NCBI GenBank assembly: GCA_041633555.1 | Contig: JBFKFZ010000011.1 | Span: 11,649-75,648 of the forward strand | Reading direction: 5' to 3' | Length of the DNA: 64,000 nucleotides | From: JAHEAO01 sp041633555 | GTDB lineage: Bacteria; Pseudomonadota; Alphaproteobacteria; Rhodobacterales; Rhodobacteraceae | Notes under the pieces: model-generated | Seen by the model: only the letters and a program-made list of their open reading frames with translations | Database searches by the model: none | What the model was told of the DNA's origin: nothing | Shown: one piece after another, positions 1 through 7,910 of the stretch | Layout of the letters: each line of letters starts with the position of its first letter | Numbering within the stretch: position 1 is the first letter of the stretch | Position numbers and translations under genes: made by a program

Positions 1-486
1 ATTGCCGCGCGCTCGCCGATATGCCGCGCGGTCGTGGATCACGCACGTTGCGGGGGGTACGTGCTTGGCATATGTAATGGCTTTCAGGTTCTGACGGAGA
101 CCGGCCTGCTGCCCGGCGCGCTGATGCGGAATTCGGGCATTAAGTTCATCTGCAGGAACGTCGGCCTGAGCGTCGCCACTGCCGACAGCGCCTTTACCTC
201 GGGCTACCAGGCCGGCCAGATGGTTCATTACCCCGTGGCACATCACGATGGCAATTACAGCGCCGACGACGATCTGGTCGCACGGCTGAACGGCGAGGAT
301 CGCGTTGCGTTCCGCTATGCCGACAATCCGAACGGTTCGACCGACGACATTGCCGGGCTCCTTAGCCAGAACCGCCGGGTACTCGGGCTGATGCCGCATC
401 CCGAGCGGGCGGTCGACGCAGCCCATGGCGGCACCGATGGTACGGCCCTGTTCAACGCGGTCGCCAGCGTCATGCAGCCAGTCTGA
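1..486 (+). CDS. purQ: Phosphoribosylformylglycinamidine synthase subunit PurQ (5' partial)
   Basis: Glutaminase subunit of FGAM synthase, which with PurL and PurS makes the fourth intermediate of purine synthesis in the cytosol. The reading frame is open from base 1, so the start lies before the window; roughly 60 N-terminal residues of a normal ~220-residue protein are missing. Seen directly: the class I amidotransferase nucleophile motif GICNGFQ (Cys codon 73-75), the conserved block LPGALMRN that follows it, and the C-terminal catalytic PHPERA motif. The frame closes with TGA at 484-486, 46 bases before dctB. Family assignment is firm; nothing can be said about its promoter or the purS/purL neighbours from this window. 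Confidence 0.95.
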   Translation: MAARSPICRAVVDHARCGGYVLGICNGFQVLTETGLLPGALMRNSGIKFICRNVGLSVATADSAFTSGYQAGQMVHYPVAHHDGNYSADDDLVARLNGEDRVAFRYADNPNGSTDDIAGLLSQNRRVLGLMPHPERAVDAAHGGTDGTALFNAVASVMQPV

Positions 487-532
487 ACCAGGCCGCTTGA
501 GTAGGTCTTTCAGCAAGCGTAGTCTAGCTGAC

Positions 533-2293
533 ATGGCCAGCGAAACCGATACGCCAGCAACCAATCTGAGAACGGCGATGTCCTGGCGCGGACGCGCGGC
601 CGTTCTTTCGATCATGATCGTTGGCATGGTGGTCGTCTGGTTCACCAATCAGTGGCTGGCCGAACGCTTCACCGAAACCACGCGAAATCGCGCCGAGGTG
701 CGCCAGGTACTCTATTCGGGGAACCTGTTATCAGAGTTGCAGCGGAACTCGGTCGTGCCGCTGCTGCTGTCACGCGATCCTGAATTGATCAATGCGTTGA
801 CCTTCGACGACTTCACCCAGTCTTCACAGCGCCTGATTTCGTATGTTCAGGAGATCGGTGCTGCGGCGCTTTTGCTCTTGGACGATACCGGAAGGGTCGT
901 TGGCGCGACGGATCGCAACAGGATCGGAGCAAATCATCGCTCGGATCCTTTTTTTGTGGAGGCGCAGCGCTCATCTGACACGGTTTTCTCGATCGCACGG
1001 ACCGAGAGCGGCGGGTACAATTTTCACTACAGCCGCAAGATCCTTGGCAATGGCCTGTTGATCGGTGTGATCGTGGTCGAGGTCGACCTGCGCAAGTTCG
1101 AACAGAGCTGGGCGGGGATCTCGGACGCCGTCTTCGTTACCGACAGCGAAGGCATCATTATCCTCTCGACGGAGCCGCGTTGGCGCGGCCTTCTGGAAAC
1201 CGAAGCCCTGTCGGTTCAATCGGCACCTTCCGCCATCGAGCGCGCGATTCGCGCCACGACCGACTGGACCGCCTTGCCGCCGGACGCCTACCTGCAGGGC
1301 GAGGCGGTGATGCGGATCGAAAGCCGAATTCCGTTTCGGGGCTGGCGGATGACATCCTTCACCACCTACACTTCGATCCGGGAGCGGGTGAACGGCGTGC
1401 TGGCGCTTGAGATAATGGGTTTCGCACTGCTCCTGGCCGGGGCCTTCTACCTGGCGGGCCGTCGGGCGCGGGCCCGGTCGATGTTCTTCCAGCAGGAGTC
1501 GGCAGAACTCCGCCAGCTGAACGATGCCTTGCAGCGGGAAATCGCCGAGCGTGAACGGGCCGAGAAGAACCTCGAAGTTGCGGAACAGACCCTCGCACAG
1601 TCCTCGAAACTCGCGGCCCTGGGTGAAATGTCGGCGGCCGTCAGCCACGAATTGAACCAGCCGCTAGCGGCGATGAAGACCTACCTTGCCGGGGCCAAAC
1701 TGCTGCTGCACCGCAAGCGTCCGGACGAGGCCCTCTCCTCGTTCCAGCGAATCGACGATCTGATCGAGCGGATGGGTGCCATCACCCGGCAGCTGAAAAG
1801 CTATGCCCGCAAGGGCGGTGACGCTGTGGAACCAATTGATATCAGGGAAAGCCTGTCCTCGGCCTTGTCGATGATGGAGCCGCAATTGAAGAGCCGCAAC
1901 ATCAAGATCAGCCGTTCCGTACCCCGCAGGCCGGTCCATGTCCGGGCCGACAAGGTGCGTCTGGAACAGGTCATCATCAACCTCTTGCGCAACGCCCTGG
2001 ACGCCACCAAGTCGGTGCCAGAGCCGTCGATCGAAATCCTGCTGTCGGCCGGCAGTTCGGCGATCATTACGGTCCGTGACAACGGGCCGGGCATAGAGGA
2101 TTTGGACAATCTCTTCGAACCGTTCTACACAACTAAGGCACCGGGGGATGGAGTCGGGTTAGGGCTTGCCATTTCCTCGGGGATTGTGAACGACCTTGGC
2201 GGTCGATTGACCGCAAGAAACGGTCAGCCGGGGGGCGCGGTATTTGAAGTGCGCCTGCCCATATTGGACCGTGAGATGGAAGCAGCCGAGTAG
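533..2293 (+). CDS. dctB: C4-dicarboxylate sensor histidine kinase DctB
   Basis: Membrane histidine kinase of the DctB type, expected to sense periplasmic C4-dicarboxylates and phosphorylate DctD. I place the start at ATG 533 because the longer frame overlaps purQ and the upstream residues do not resemble the family. Protein is 586 aa: TM1 about residues 21-38, a ~250-residue periplasmic Cache/PAS-like sensor, TM2 about 289-310, a short coiled coil, then HisKA with the phospho-acceptor His372 in SHELNQPLAAMK, N-box INLLRNALDA, and G boxes DNGPGI and GVGLGLAIS. It ends 8 bases before dctD, so the two genes are an operon. The ligand is inferred from the family and pairing; no dicarboxylate transporter gene is in view. 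Confidence 0.9.
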   Translation: MASETDTPATNLRTAMSWRGRAAVLSIMIVGMVVVWFTNQWLAERFTETTRNRAEVRQVLYSGNLLSELQRNSVVPLLLSRDPELINALTFDDFTQSSQRLISYVQEIGAAALLLLDDTGRVVGATDRNRIGANHRSDPFFVEAQRSSDTVFSIARTESGGYNFHYSRKILGNGLLIGVIVVEVDLRKFEQSWAGISDAVFVTDSEGIIILSTEPRWRGLLETEALSVQSAPSAIERAIRATTDWTALPPDAYLQGEAVMRIESRIPFRGWRMTSFTTYTSIRERVNGVLALEIMGFALLLAGAFYLAGRRARARSMFFQQESAELRQLNDALQREIAERERAEKNLEVAEQTLAQSSKLAALGEMSAAVSHELNQPLAAMKTYLAGAKLLLHRKRPDEALSSFQRIDDLIERMGAITRQLKSYARKGGDAVEPIDIRESLSSALSMMEPQLKSRNIKISRSVPRRPVHVRADKVRLEQVIINLLRNALDATKSVPEPSIEILLSAGSSAIITVRDNGPGIEDLDNLFEPFYTTKAPGDGVGLGLAISSGIVNDLGGRLTARNGQPGGAVFEVRLPILDREMEAAE

Positions 2294-2301
2294 GACAACG
2301 G

Positions 2302-3633
2302 ATGGCCAGTGCTATGAAGATTGCAATCGTCGATGACGAAAAGGACATGCGCCAGTCGATCAGCCAGTGGCTGGCGCTTTCGGGATTCGAGACCGAGACC
2401 TTCGCCAGCGCCGAAGATGCGCTGAAGAGTGTTGGAACCGATTATCCGGGCGTTGTCGTATCTGATATCAAGATGCCGGGCATGGACGGGATGCAGTTCC
2501 TGAAGAAACTGATGAGCGTCGACAGCGCGCTGCCGGTCATCATGATCACCGGCCATGGCGATGTGCCGATGGCCGTCGAGGCGATGCGCATCGGGGCGTT
2601 CAACTTCCTCGAAAAGCCGTTCAACCCCGACAAGATGACCGAGCTGGCCAAAAAAGCCACGCTTAACCGGCGCCTGACCCTCGACAGCCGCGCACTGCGT
2701 CGCGAATTGTCGGATGGATCGACCTTGATGAAGAAGCTGATCGGCACCTCGCCGGTAATGGAGCGGCTACGCGAGGATATCCTCGATCTCGGCCAGGCCG
2801 ACGGCCATGTGCTGATCGACGGCGAGACCGGCACCGGCAAGACGCTCGTTGCCCACGCGCTGCACGCCGTGGGCGCAAAGGCGGGGAAGAAGTTCGTGCT
2901 GGTCTCCTGTGCGGCATTCGACGAAGAGTCGCTTTCCAAGAAGATCTTCGGCCCGGTCGAAGAGGGCGCCGGGCTGCCACTGGTCGAAGAGGCCCGCGGC
3001 GGCACCTTGGTCCTCGAGGATGTCGAGGCGCTGAGTCAGCCCCTGCAGGCAAGGCTGCTGATGTGGATCAACGAGCAAGGCACACCGGCCGAAACCCGGC
3101 TTGTCGCGATCTCCAACCTGCAGGAGCAGGGCAAGACCAGTGAGGACGTGCTGCGGCCCGACCTCTTCTACCGCCTCGCCGCCATGAAGATCACCATCCC
3201 GCCGCTACGCCAGCGTGGCGAGGATATCCTTGTCCTCTTCACCCGGTTTTCCGAGCAGTTCGCCGAGGAGTACGGGTGTGACGCGCCGGTTGTCTCTGCC
3301 CAGGAGGCAGCGCAACTGCTGCAGGCACCGTGGCCGGGCAATATCCGCCAACTGATCAACATCGCCGAGCGCGCGGTCCTGCAGAACCGCCGCGGCTCAG
3401 GTTCCATCGCCTCGCTCCTGATGGCCGAGGACGAAGATGCCGAGGCCAACATGACCACTGAGGGCAAACCGCTCAAGGAATACGTCGAGGCATTCGAGCG
3501 TATGCTGATCGATAATACGATGCGGCGCCACAAGGGGTCGATCGCCGCGGTCATGGATGAATTGTGCCTGCCGCGACGGACGCTGAACGAGAAGATGGCG
3601 AAATACGGGCTTCAGAGGTCGGATTACCTCTGA
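2302..3633 (+). CDS. dctD: DctD-family response regulator with degenerate sigma-54 AAA+ domain
   Basis: Response regulator partner of DctB, 443 aa. Receiver domain at residues 5-125 with phospho-Asp55 (VVSDIKMPG), AAA+ domain about 150-370 with Walker A GETGTGKT near residue 174, sensor/arginine-finger block RPDLFYRL, and a C-terminal Fis-type helix-turn-helix (RHKGSIAAVMDELCLPRRTL). The odd point is the centre of the AAA+ domain: the GAFTGA loop that contacts sigma-54 is absent, the region reading FGPVEEGAGLPLVEEARGG, and Walker B reads LVLEDV instead of the usual LFLDEI. Receiver and DNA-binding parts look intact. Family and position next to dctB support the name, but activation through sigma-54 is doubtful. 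Confidence 0.88.
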   Translation: MASAMKIAIVDDEKDMRQSISQWLALSGFETETFASAEDALKSVGTDYPGVVVSDIKMPGMDGMQFLKKLMSVDSALPVIMITGHGDVPMAVEAMRIGAFNFLEKPFNPDKMTELAKKATLNRRLTLDSRALRRELSDGSTLMKKLIGTSPVMERLREDILDLGQADGHVLIDGETGTGKTLVAHALHAVGAKAGKKFVLVSCAAFDEESLSKKIFGPVEEGAGLPLVEEARGGTLVLEDVEALSQPLQARLLMWINEQGTPAETRLVAISNLQEQGKTSEDVLRPDLFYRLAAMKITIPPLRQRGEDILVLFTRFSEQFAEEYGCDAPVVSAQEAAQLLQAPWPGNIRQLINIAERAVLQNRRGSGSIASLLMAEDEDAEANMTTEGKPLKEYVEAFERMLIDNTMRRHKGSIAAVMDELCLPRRTLNEKMAKYGLQRSDYL

Positions 3634-4029
3634 CCATCGGCCTGAAATTTCAGCATTGTAATCGTCACGGCATAACCGCTATGGTTGCCGGAACGGGTGA
3701 CTGCGGCTTTGCACTACCCGGACGAGTTTCGCTGATCCTTGGCTTTTTGCAGGCACGATTCGCCGCGATGGGACAGGATCAGGCAGAGAGGGCCACAAGG
3801 CCGACAGTTTGTCCGAGATGCCTTAGACGCACCGGGCCATGAATGGGGGTGGACCACCGCCCCGGAGAAGAACCGCGATGAGGCGCGCAGAAGTTACAAC
3901 AGGACGGGCAGGGGCCGATATGGCCGACCTGACACCTGTAGACGCGCCCGAATTCGCCTTAACAAGACACCACCCGCAGAGGCTGCGTCCGCCTGGACGG
4001 CGGCCTCTATTGGGGTGCAGAAAGACAAT
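3634..4029 (+). other. 396-bp intergenic region upstream of rne
   Basis: No convincing gene. An open frame continuous with rne covers part of it, but its residues do not resemble an RNase E N-terminus. It holds a 12-bp palindrome CTGAAATTTCAG (3642-3653) just after dctD and a strong hairpin (3978-4008) close to the rne start. It probably contains the rne promoter and a long 5' leader; I could not pick the promoter with confidence. Confidence 0.5.
3978..4008 (+). promoter_or_regulatory. Stable hairpin in the rne 5' leader
   Basis: The 5' arm AGAGGCTGCGTCC pairs with the 3' arm that ends GGCCTCT, giving about 13 base pairs with one bulged base and a 4-nt loop. It ends 21 nt before the RNase E start codon. 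In E. coli, rne expression is autoregulated through structured 5' leader hairpins; a similar role here is inference. It has no T-run, so it is not a standard terminator. Confidence 0.45.
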
Positions 4030-6633
4030 ATGGCAAAGAAGATGCTTATCGATGCCACCCACGCCGAGGAAACGCGCGTTGTGGTGGTCGATGGAAACAA
4101 GGTTGAGGAGTTCGACTTTGAATCCGAAAACAAACGCCAGCTCGCTGGCAATATCTATCTAGCAAAAGTCACGAGGGTCGAACCCTCGCTGCAGGCTGCC
4201 TTCATAGATTACGGCGGCAACCGTCACGGATTCCTCGCTTTTTCAGAAATCCACCCGGACTATTACCAGATCCCGGTCGCCGATCGCGAAGCGCTGATGG
4301 CCGAAGAACGGGCCTTTGCGCAACAGCAGCAGGAAGAAGAGGAAGAGAAACGCTCGAAACCCTCGTCCCGCTCGCGCGGGCGCAGCCGGTCCAGATCGAA
4401 GGCCGAGAAGACCGGGGCTGAAGATGCCGTGACCTCGAAAGAGGCCGGTATCTCGGGCATGGATGTCGTCGATCTCGACAACGAAGAGCATGAGGAAGGG
4501 TCTTTCGAGGAAGGCACTTCCCCAGCATTCTTCGTGCAGGAAACGCCGGTGGAGACACCGACCGCAGCCGAAGATACCGCCGAGTCCGACGAGGACGAGA
4601 CCGAAGCCTCACCGGAAGCAGACGATGCCGAGGCAGATGAAGCCAGCGGCGACGACAGCGCGTCCGACGATCCGAAAAACGATATCGAATCGGTCGCGGA
4701 TGAAGATGTGACCGAGGAGATCCGCCAGCCGCGAAAGCCCCGGCCGCGGAAATACAAGATCCAGGAAGTCATCAAGGTCCGCCAGATCCTGCTGGTTCAG
4801 GTCGTCAAGGAAGAGCGCGGCAACAAGGGTGCGGCGCTGACAACTTATTTGTCGCTGGCCGGGCGTTATTGCGTTCTGATGCCCAACACCGCGCGCGGCG
4901 GCGGCATCTCCCGTAAGATAACCAATGCGCAAGATCGTAAGAAACTCAAAGAGATAGCGAACGAAATTGAAGTGCCGGAAGGGGCCGGGCTGATTATCCG
5001 CACGGCAGGTTCACAGCGCACCAAGACCGAGATCAAGCGCGACTACGAATATCTCCAGAGACTGTGGGAGCAGATCCGCGAACTGACACTGAAAAGCATC
5101 GCGCCCGCGAAGATCTACGAGGAGGGCAACCTGATCAAGCGGTCGATCCGCGACCTTTACAACAAGGATATCGACGAAGTTTTCGTCGAGGGCGAGGACG
5201 GTTACCGGACCGCCAAGGACTTCATGAAGATGATCATGCCGTCCCACGCCAAGAACGTGAAGCAATACGCCGATCAGATGCCGCTTTTCGCCCGCTATCA
5301 GGTGGAATCCTACCTCTCGTCGATGTTCAACCCGACGGTGCAACTGAAATCCGGCGGCTATATTGTGATCGGCGTGACCGAGGCGCTGGTGGCGATCGAC
5401 GTGAACTCCGGCCGGGCCACCAAGGAGGGCTCGATCGAGGATACGGCGCTGAAAACCAATCTTGAGGCCGCCGAGGAGGTAGCGCGGCAGCTGCGCCTGC
5501 GCGACCTTGCGGGCCTGATCGTGATCGATTTTATCGACATGGAAGAGCGGCGCAACAATGCCGCTGTCGAAAAGCGCTTCAAAGACAAGCTCAAGACCGA
5601 CCGCGCGCGGATTCAGGTGGGCCGGATCTCCGGTTTCGGGCTGATGGAGATGAGCCGCCAGCGGCTGCGCCCCGGTATGATCGAGGCGACAACGGCGCCT
5701 TGCCACCATTGCCACGGCACCGGGCTGGTGCGGTCGGATGACAACCTGGCGTTGAATATTCTTCGCCAGCTGGAAGAAGAGGGCGTGCGGCGCCGATCGC
5801 GGGAAGTCCTGCTCAAGGCGCCTGTCGGCATCTGCAATTTCCTGGTCAACAATAAGCGCGAACATATTGCCCAGATCGAGGCCCGTTACGGAATGTCGGT
5901 GCGGATCGAAGCGGATCCGTTCCTGATATCGCCGGATTTCGCGATCGAAAAGTTCAAGACCGCAACCCGCGTCGTGCCGGATGCGACGGCGCAGGTCGTT
6001 TCAGTCGATGCCTCGCTGATGCAGGATATCGACGACGCGGTCGAGGAAGAGACCGACGAGACACCGGTTCAGGCTGACGAAGACAGCCAGCCGCAGAAGA
6101 AGAAGCGCCGCCGACGTCGCCGTCGGAAATCCTCCAACGGTCCGAACGGCGAGGCTCGTGATCAGCAAGGCGGCGAGCGCGAGACCAAATCCGATCTGCA
6201 GGCCGAATCTGAACCAGATCTAGCGGATAGGCCCGTCGAGGCATCCGAAAAAATTAAGTCAGAAGACAAGCCGAAGCGGAAACCGCCGGTTCGCAAGCGG
6301 TCCACTTCCTCGAAGAAGTCTGACGCCGCGGACAAGGCCGAAGCGGCACCAGAGGGCGAATCGGAAGACGGGAAAGAGAAGGCCGAAAAGCCAAAAAAGT
6401 CCACCCGGACCCGCAAGACCTCAACCGCCAAGCCCAAGGCCGAGAACGCCGAGGCCACACCGGCTGAGGAGGCTCCGGTAGAGCCACAAGCCGCTGCCAC
6501 CGAGGCCGCCCCTGAAAAGGCGAATCTTGCGACCCCCGCAAAGCCGAAAGCTGAACCCGAGATGGAACCGGCAATGGCAGAGCAGGAAGACAGCAAGCCC
6601 AAGCGCAAGGGCTGGTGGTCACTCGGACGTTAG
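4030..6633 (+). CDS. rne: Ribonuclease E/G
   Basis: Endoribonuclease that starts mRNA decay and processes rRNA/tRNA precursors, usually as the scaffold of a degradosome. Start ATG 4030 gives MAKKMLIDATHAEETR, the standard alphaproteobacterial N-terminus; 867 aa. The S1 RNA-binding domain begins near residue 35 and is interrupted by a ~140-residue acidic/Arg-Ser-rich insert before resuming at KYKIQEVIKV. The DNase I-like catalytic region carries the metal ligands AIDVNSG and IVIDFIDM. A C-H-H-C zinc-link motif (PCHHCHGTG) for dimerisation follows. The C-terminal ~200 residues are low-complexity Lys/Glu/Ala/Pro-rich and end KGWWSLGR, a typical disordered degradosome tail. Identity is certain; partner-binding motifs in the tail were not identified. 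Confidence 0.96.
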   Translation: MAKKMLIDATHAEETRVVVVDGNKVEEFDFESENKRQLAGNIYLAKVTRVEPSLQAAFIDYGGNRHGFLAFSEIHPDYYQIPVADREALMAEERAFAQQQQEEEEEKRSKPSSRSRGRSRSRSKAEKTGAEDAVTSKEAGISGMDVVDLDNEEHEEGSFEEGTSPAFFVQETPVETPTAAEDTAESDEDETEASPEADDAEADEASGDDSASDDPKNDIESVADEDVTEEIRQPRKPRPRKYKIQEVIKVRQILLVQVVKEERGNKGAALTTYLSLAGRYCVLMPNTARGGGISRKITNAQDRKKLKEIANEIEVPEGAGLIIRTAGSQRTKTEIKRDYEYLQRLWEQIRELTLKSIAPAKIYEEGNLIKRSIRDLYNKDIDEVFVEGEDGYRTAKDFMKMIMPSHAKNVKQYADQMPLFARYQVESYLSSMFNPTVQLKSGGYIVIGVTEALVAIDVNSGRATKEGSIEDTALKTNLEAAEEVARQLRLRDLAGLIVIDFIDMEERRNNAAVEKRFKDKLKTDRARIQVGRISGFGLMEMSRQRLRPGMIEATTAPCHHCHGTGLVRSDDNLALNILRQLEEEGVRRRSREVLLKAPVGICNFLVNNKREHIAQIEARYGMSVRIEADPFLISPDFAIEKFKTATRVVPDATAQVVSVDASLMQDIDDAVEEETDETPVQADEDSQPQKKKRRRRRRRKSSNGPNGEARDQQGGERETKSDLQAESEPDLADRPVEASEKIKSEDKPKRKPPVRKRSTSSKKSDAADKAEAAPEGESEDGKEKAEKPKKSTRTRKTSTAKPKAENAEATPAEEAPVEPQAAATEAAPEKANLATPAKPKAEPEMEPAMAEQEDSKPKRKGWWSLGR

Positions 6634-6660
6634 TGCTGGTATCCGGCTGCAGCGAGGAAG

Positions 6661-6681
6661 CACCGGGCCACGCGCCCGGTG
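6661..6681. terminator. Hairpin between convergent rne and tusA
   Basis: Perfect 8-bp stem CACCGGGC / GCCCGGTG with a CACGC loop. It sits 27 bases after the rne stop and directly abuts the tusA stop on the other strand. The plus-strand side is followed by TTCACTTCTT, only partly T-rich. A bidirectional terminator is the simplest reading. Confidence 0.6.
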
Positions 6682-6682
6682 T

Positions 6683-6910
6683 TCACTTCTTGCGGATGAA
6701 GTAGTGCCGATATGCCCCATGGTTCTCGACATTCACCAGCTCATGCCCCGATTCTGCGCAGAAATGCGGAACGTCGATCGTTGCTGCTGGATCGTCGGCC
6801 TGTAGCCGCAATACCTGGCCCGAAGCCAGTCCTGCAAGCCGCTTTCGGGCCTTCAGAACTGGCAGAGGACAGAGCAGGCCGAGTGCATCGAGATCGTGAT
6901 CGAATGTCAT
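6683..6910 (-). CDS. tusA: TusA/SirA-like sulfurtransferase
   Basis: Small (75 aa) sulfur-carrier protein of the TusA/SirA/YedF family. I start at 6910 (MTFDHDLDALGLLCPLPVLK) because the family motif with the persulfide-carrying Cys14 lies right after this Met; longer forms add unrelated residues. The expected CPxP-type motif (CPLP) is present and a second Cys occurs in PHFCAESGHEL. Known members relay sulfur to tRNA thiolation or other acceptors; which acceptor applies here cannot be read from the sequence. It is divergent from ccdA across a 22-bp palindrome, which suggests shared control with cytochrome c/thiol biogenesis. Confidence 0.85.
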   Translation of the reverse strand: MTFDHDLDALGLLCPLPVLKARKRLAGLASGQVLRLQADDPAATIDVPHFCAESGHELVNVENHGAYRHYFIRKK

Positions 6911-6955
6911 TCTCGCAGCCCTAGGATGCAAGTTTCGAATTGTCCACCAAGATGT

Positions 6956-6977
6956 GACGTCACCTGCAGGTGACGTC
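6956..6977. promoter_or_regulatory. Perfect 22-bp palindrome between tusA and ccdA
   Basis: The half-site GACGTCACCTG is followed directly by its exact reverse complement. It lies 45 bases from the tusA start and 27 bases from the ccdA start, where a dimeric repressor or activator could serve both divergent promoters. No regulator gene is adjacent, and I do not recognise the motif as a known operator. Confidence 0.6.
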
Positions 6978-7004
6978 GGACCGGATGCGCGATATGGGAG
7001 GCTC

Positions 7005-7757
7005 ATGTTCGGTATAGAAATCATCGATGCAAGCTTGCTGCCGGCGATGTTCGTCGCCCTTCTGGCCGGGATCCTGTCGTTCCTCAGCCCCTGCGTGCTG
7101 CCCATCGTTCCGCCCTATCTGGCCTATATGAGCGGCATTTCGATGACAGAACTGTCTGACCGCAGAACCAGCGGCAACGGCGCGGTTCTGCCGGCCCTCT
7201 TCTTCGTGCTGGGCCTCTCGACGGTCTTCCTGTTTCTCGGCTTCACGGCATCCGCGTTCGGGGCGTTTTTCCTGCAGAACCAGGTGTTGTTCGCCCGGGT
7301 CGCGGGGCTCGTTGTGATCGTCTTCGGGCTGCACTTCCTTGGCGTCTTCCGCATCGCGATTCTTGACCGCGACGCCCGGATCGATGCGGGTGACCGCGGA
7401 GGCTCGGCCTTTGGGGCTTATGTACTGGGCCTCGCCTTCGCCTTTGGCTGGACCCCGTGCATCGGCCCGCAACTCGGCGCCATCCTGTCGTTGGCCGCGT
7501 CCGAGGGCTCGGTTGCCCGGGGCACGACGTTGCTGGGCATCTATGCCCTGGGACTTGGCGTTCCGTTCCTGATGGTTGCTGTCTTCGTCCAGCGGTCGAT
7601 CAGGGTGATGAACCGGCTGAAACCCTATATGGGCATCATCGAAAAGGCGATGGGGGTGCTTCTGATCCTCGTCGGCCTCGCCCTGCTAACCGGCGCCTTC
7701 ACGGCCTTTTCGTGGTGGCTTCTGGAAACCTTCCCGTCACTGGCCCTGATCGGCTAG
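7005..7757 (+). CDS. ccdA: Cytochrome c biogenesis protein CcdA
   Basis: Inner-membrane thiol transporter that passes reducing equivalents from cytosolic thioredoxin to periplasmic apocytochrome/thioredoxin-like proteins. ATG 7005 is preceded by GGGAGG at good spacing and gives 250 aa; an earlier GTG start at 6954 would run through the palindrome and is rejected. Six hydrophobic segments are apparent. The two redox cysteines are in TM1 (LSPCVLPIVPPY) and TM4 (GWTPCIGPQLGA), both with the Pro signature of the family. Length and motifs match CcdA, not full DsbD. Identity is secure. Confidence 0.93.
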   Translation: MFGIEIIDASLLPAMFVALLAGILSFLSPCVLPIVPPYLAYMSGISMTELSDRRTSGNGAVLPALFFVLGLSTVFLFLGFTASAFGAFFLQNQVLFARVAGLVVIVFGLHFLGVFRIAILDRDARIDAGDRGGSAFGAYVLGLAFAFGWTPCIGPQLGAILSLAASEGSVARGTTLLGIYALGLGVPFLMVAVFVQRSIRVMNRLKPYMGIIEKAMGVLLILVGLALLTGAFTAFSWWLLETFPSLALIG

Positions 7758-7816
7758 GCCTAACTTTGCCAGAAATCCGGTCTAGATCGAGGCGAACAAG
7801 CCCGTAAGCCATCAAT

Positions 7817-7845
7817 CGAATTAACCCGATCTTTGGGTGAATTCG
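7817..7845. promoter_or_regulatory. Imperfect inverted repeat upstream of the hydrolase-P450 pair
   Basis: Arms CGAATTAACCC and GGGTGAATTCG match at 10 of 11 positions around a 7-nt spacer. The repeat is 65 bases before the start of the hydrolase gene, a usual operator distance. Operator function is inference; no adjacent regulator gene is seen. Confidence 0.35.
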
Positions 7846-7910
7846 GTTACAACAGAAGATCAACTTGCCCTAGACTTTGCGTCGAACGGGCATCGCACGG
7901 GAACAGGTGA

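Noticed and set aside
3739..4029. Longer RNase E starting at 3739.
   Set aside because: The extra ~97 residues are not RNase E-like, and MAKKMLIDA at 4030 is the conserved start.
5011..5865. A 284-codon minus-strand frame opposite rne.
   Set aside because: Antisense shadow of the conserved catalytic region of RNase E; no independent start or domain.
6954..7004. Upstream GTG start for ccdA that would translate through the palindrome.
   Set aside because: The ATG at 7005 has a good GGGAGG ribosome site and fits the family N-terminus.
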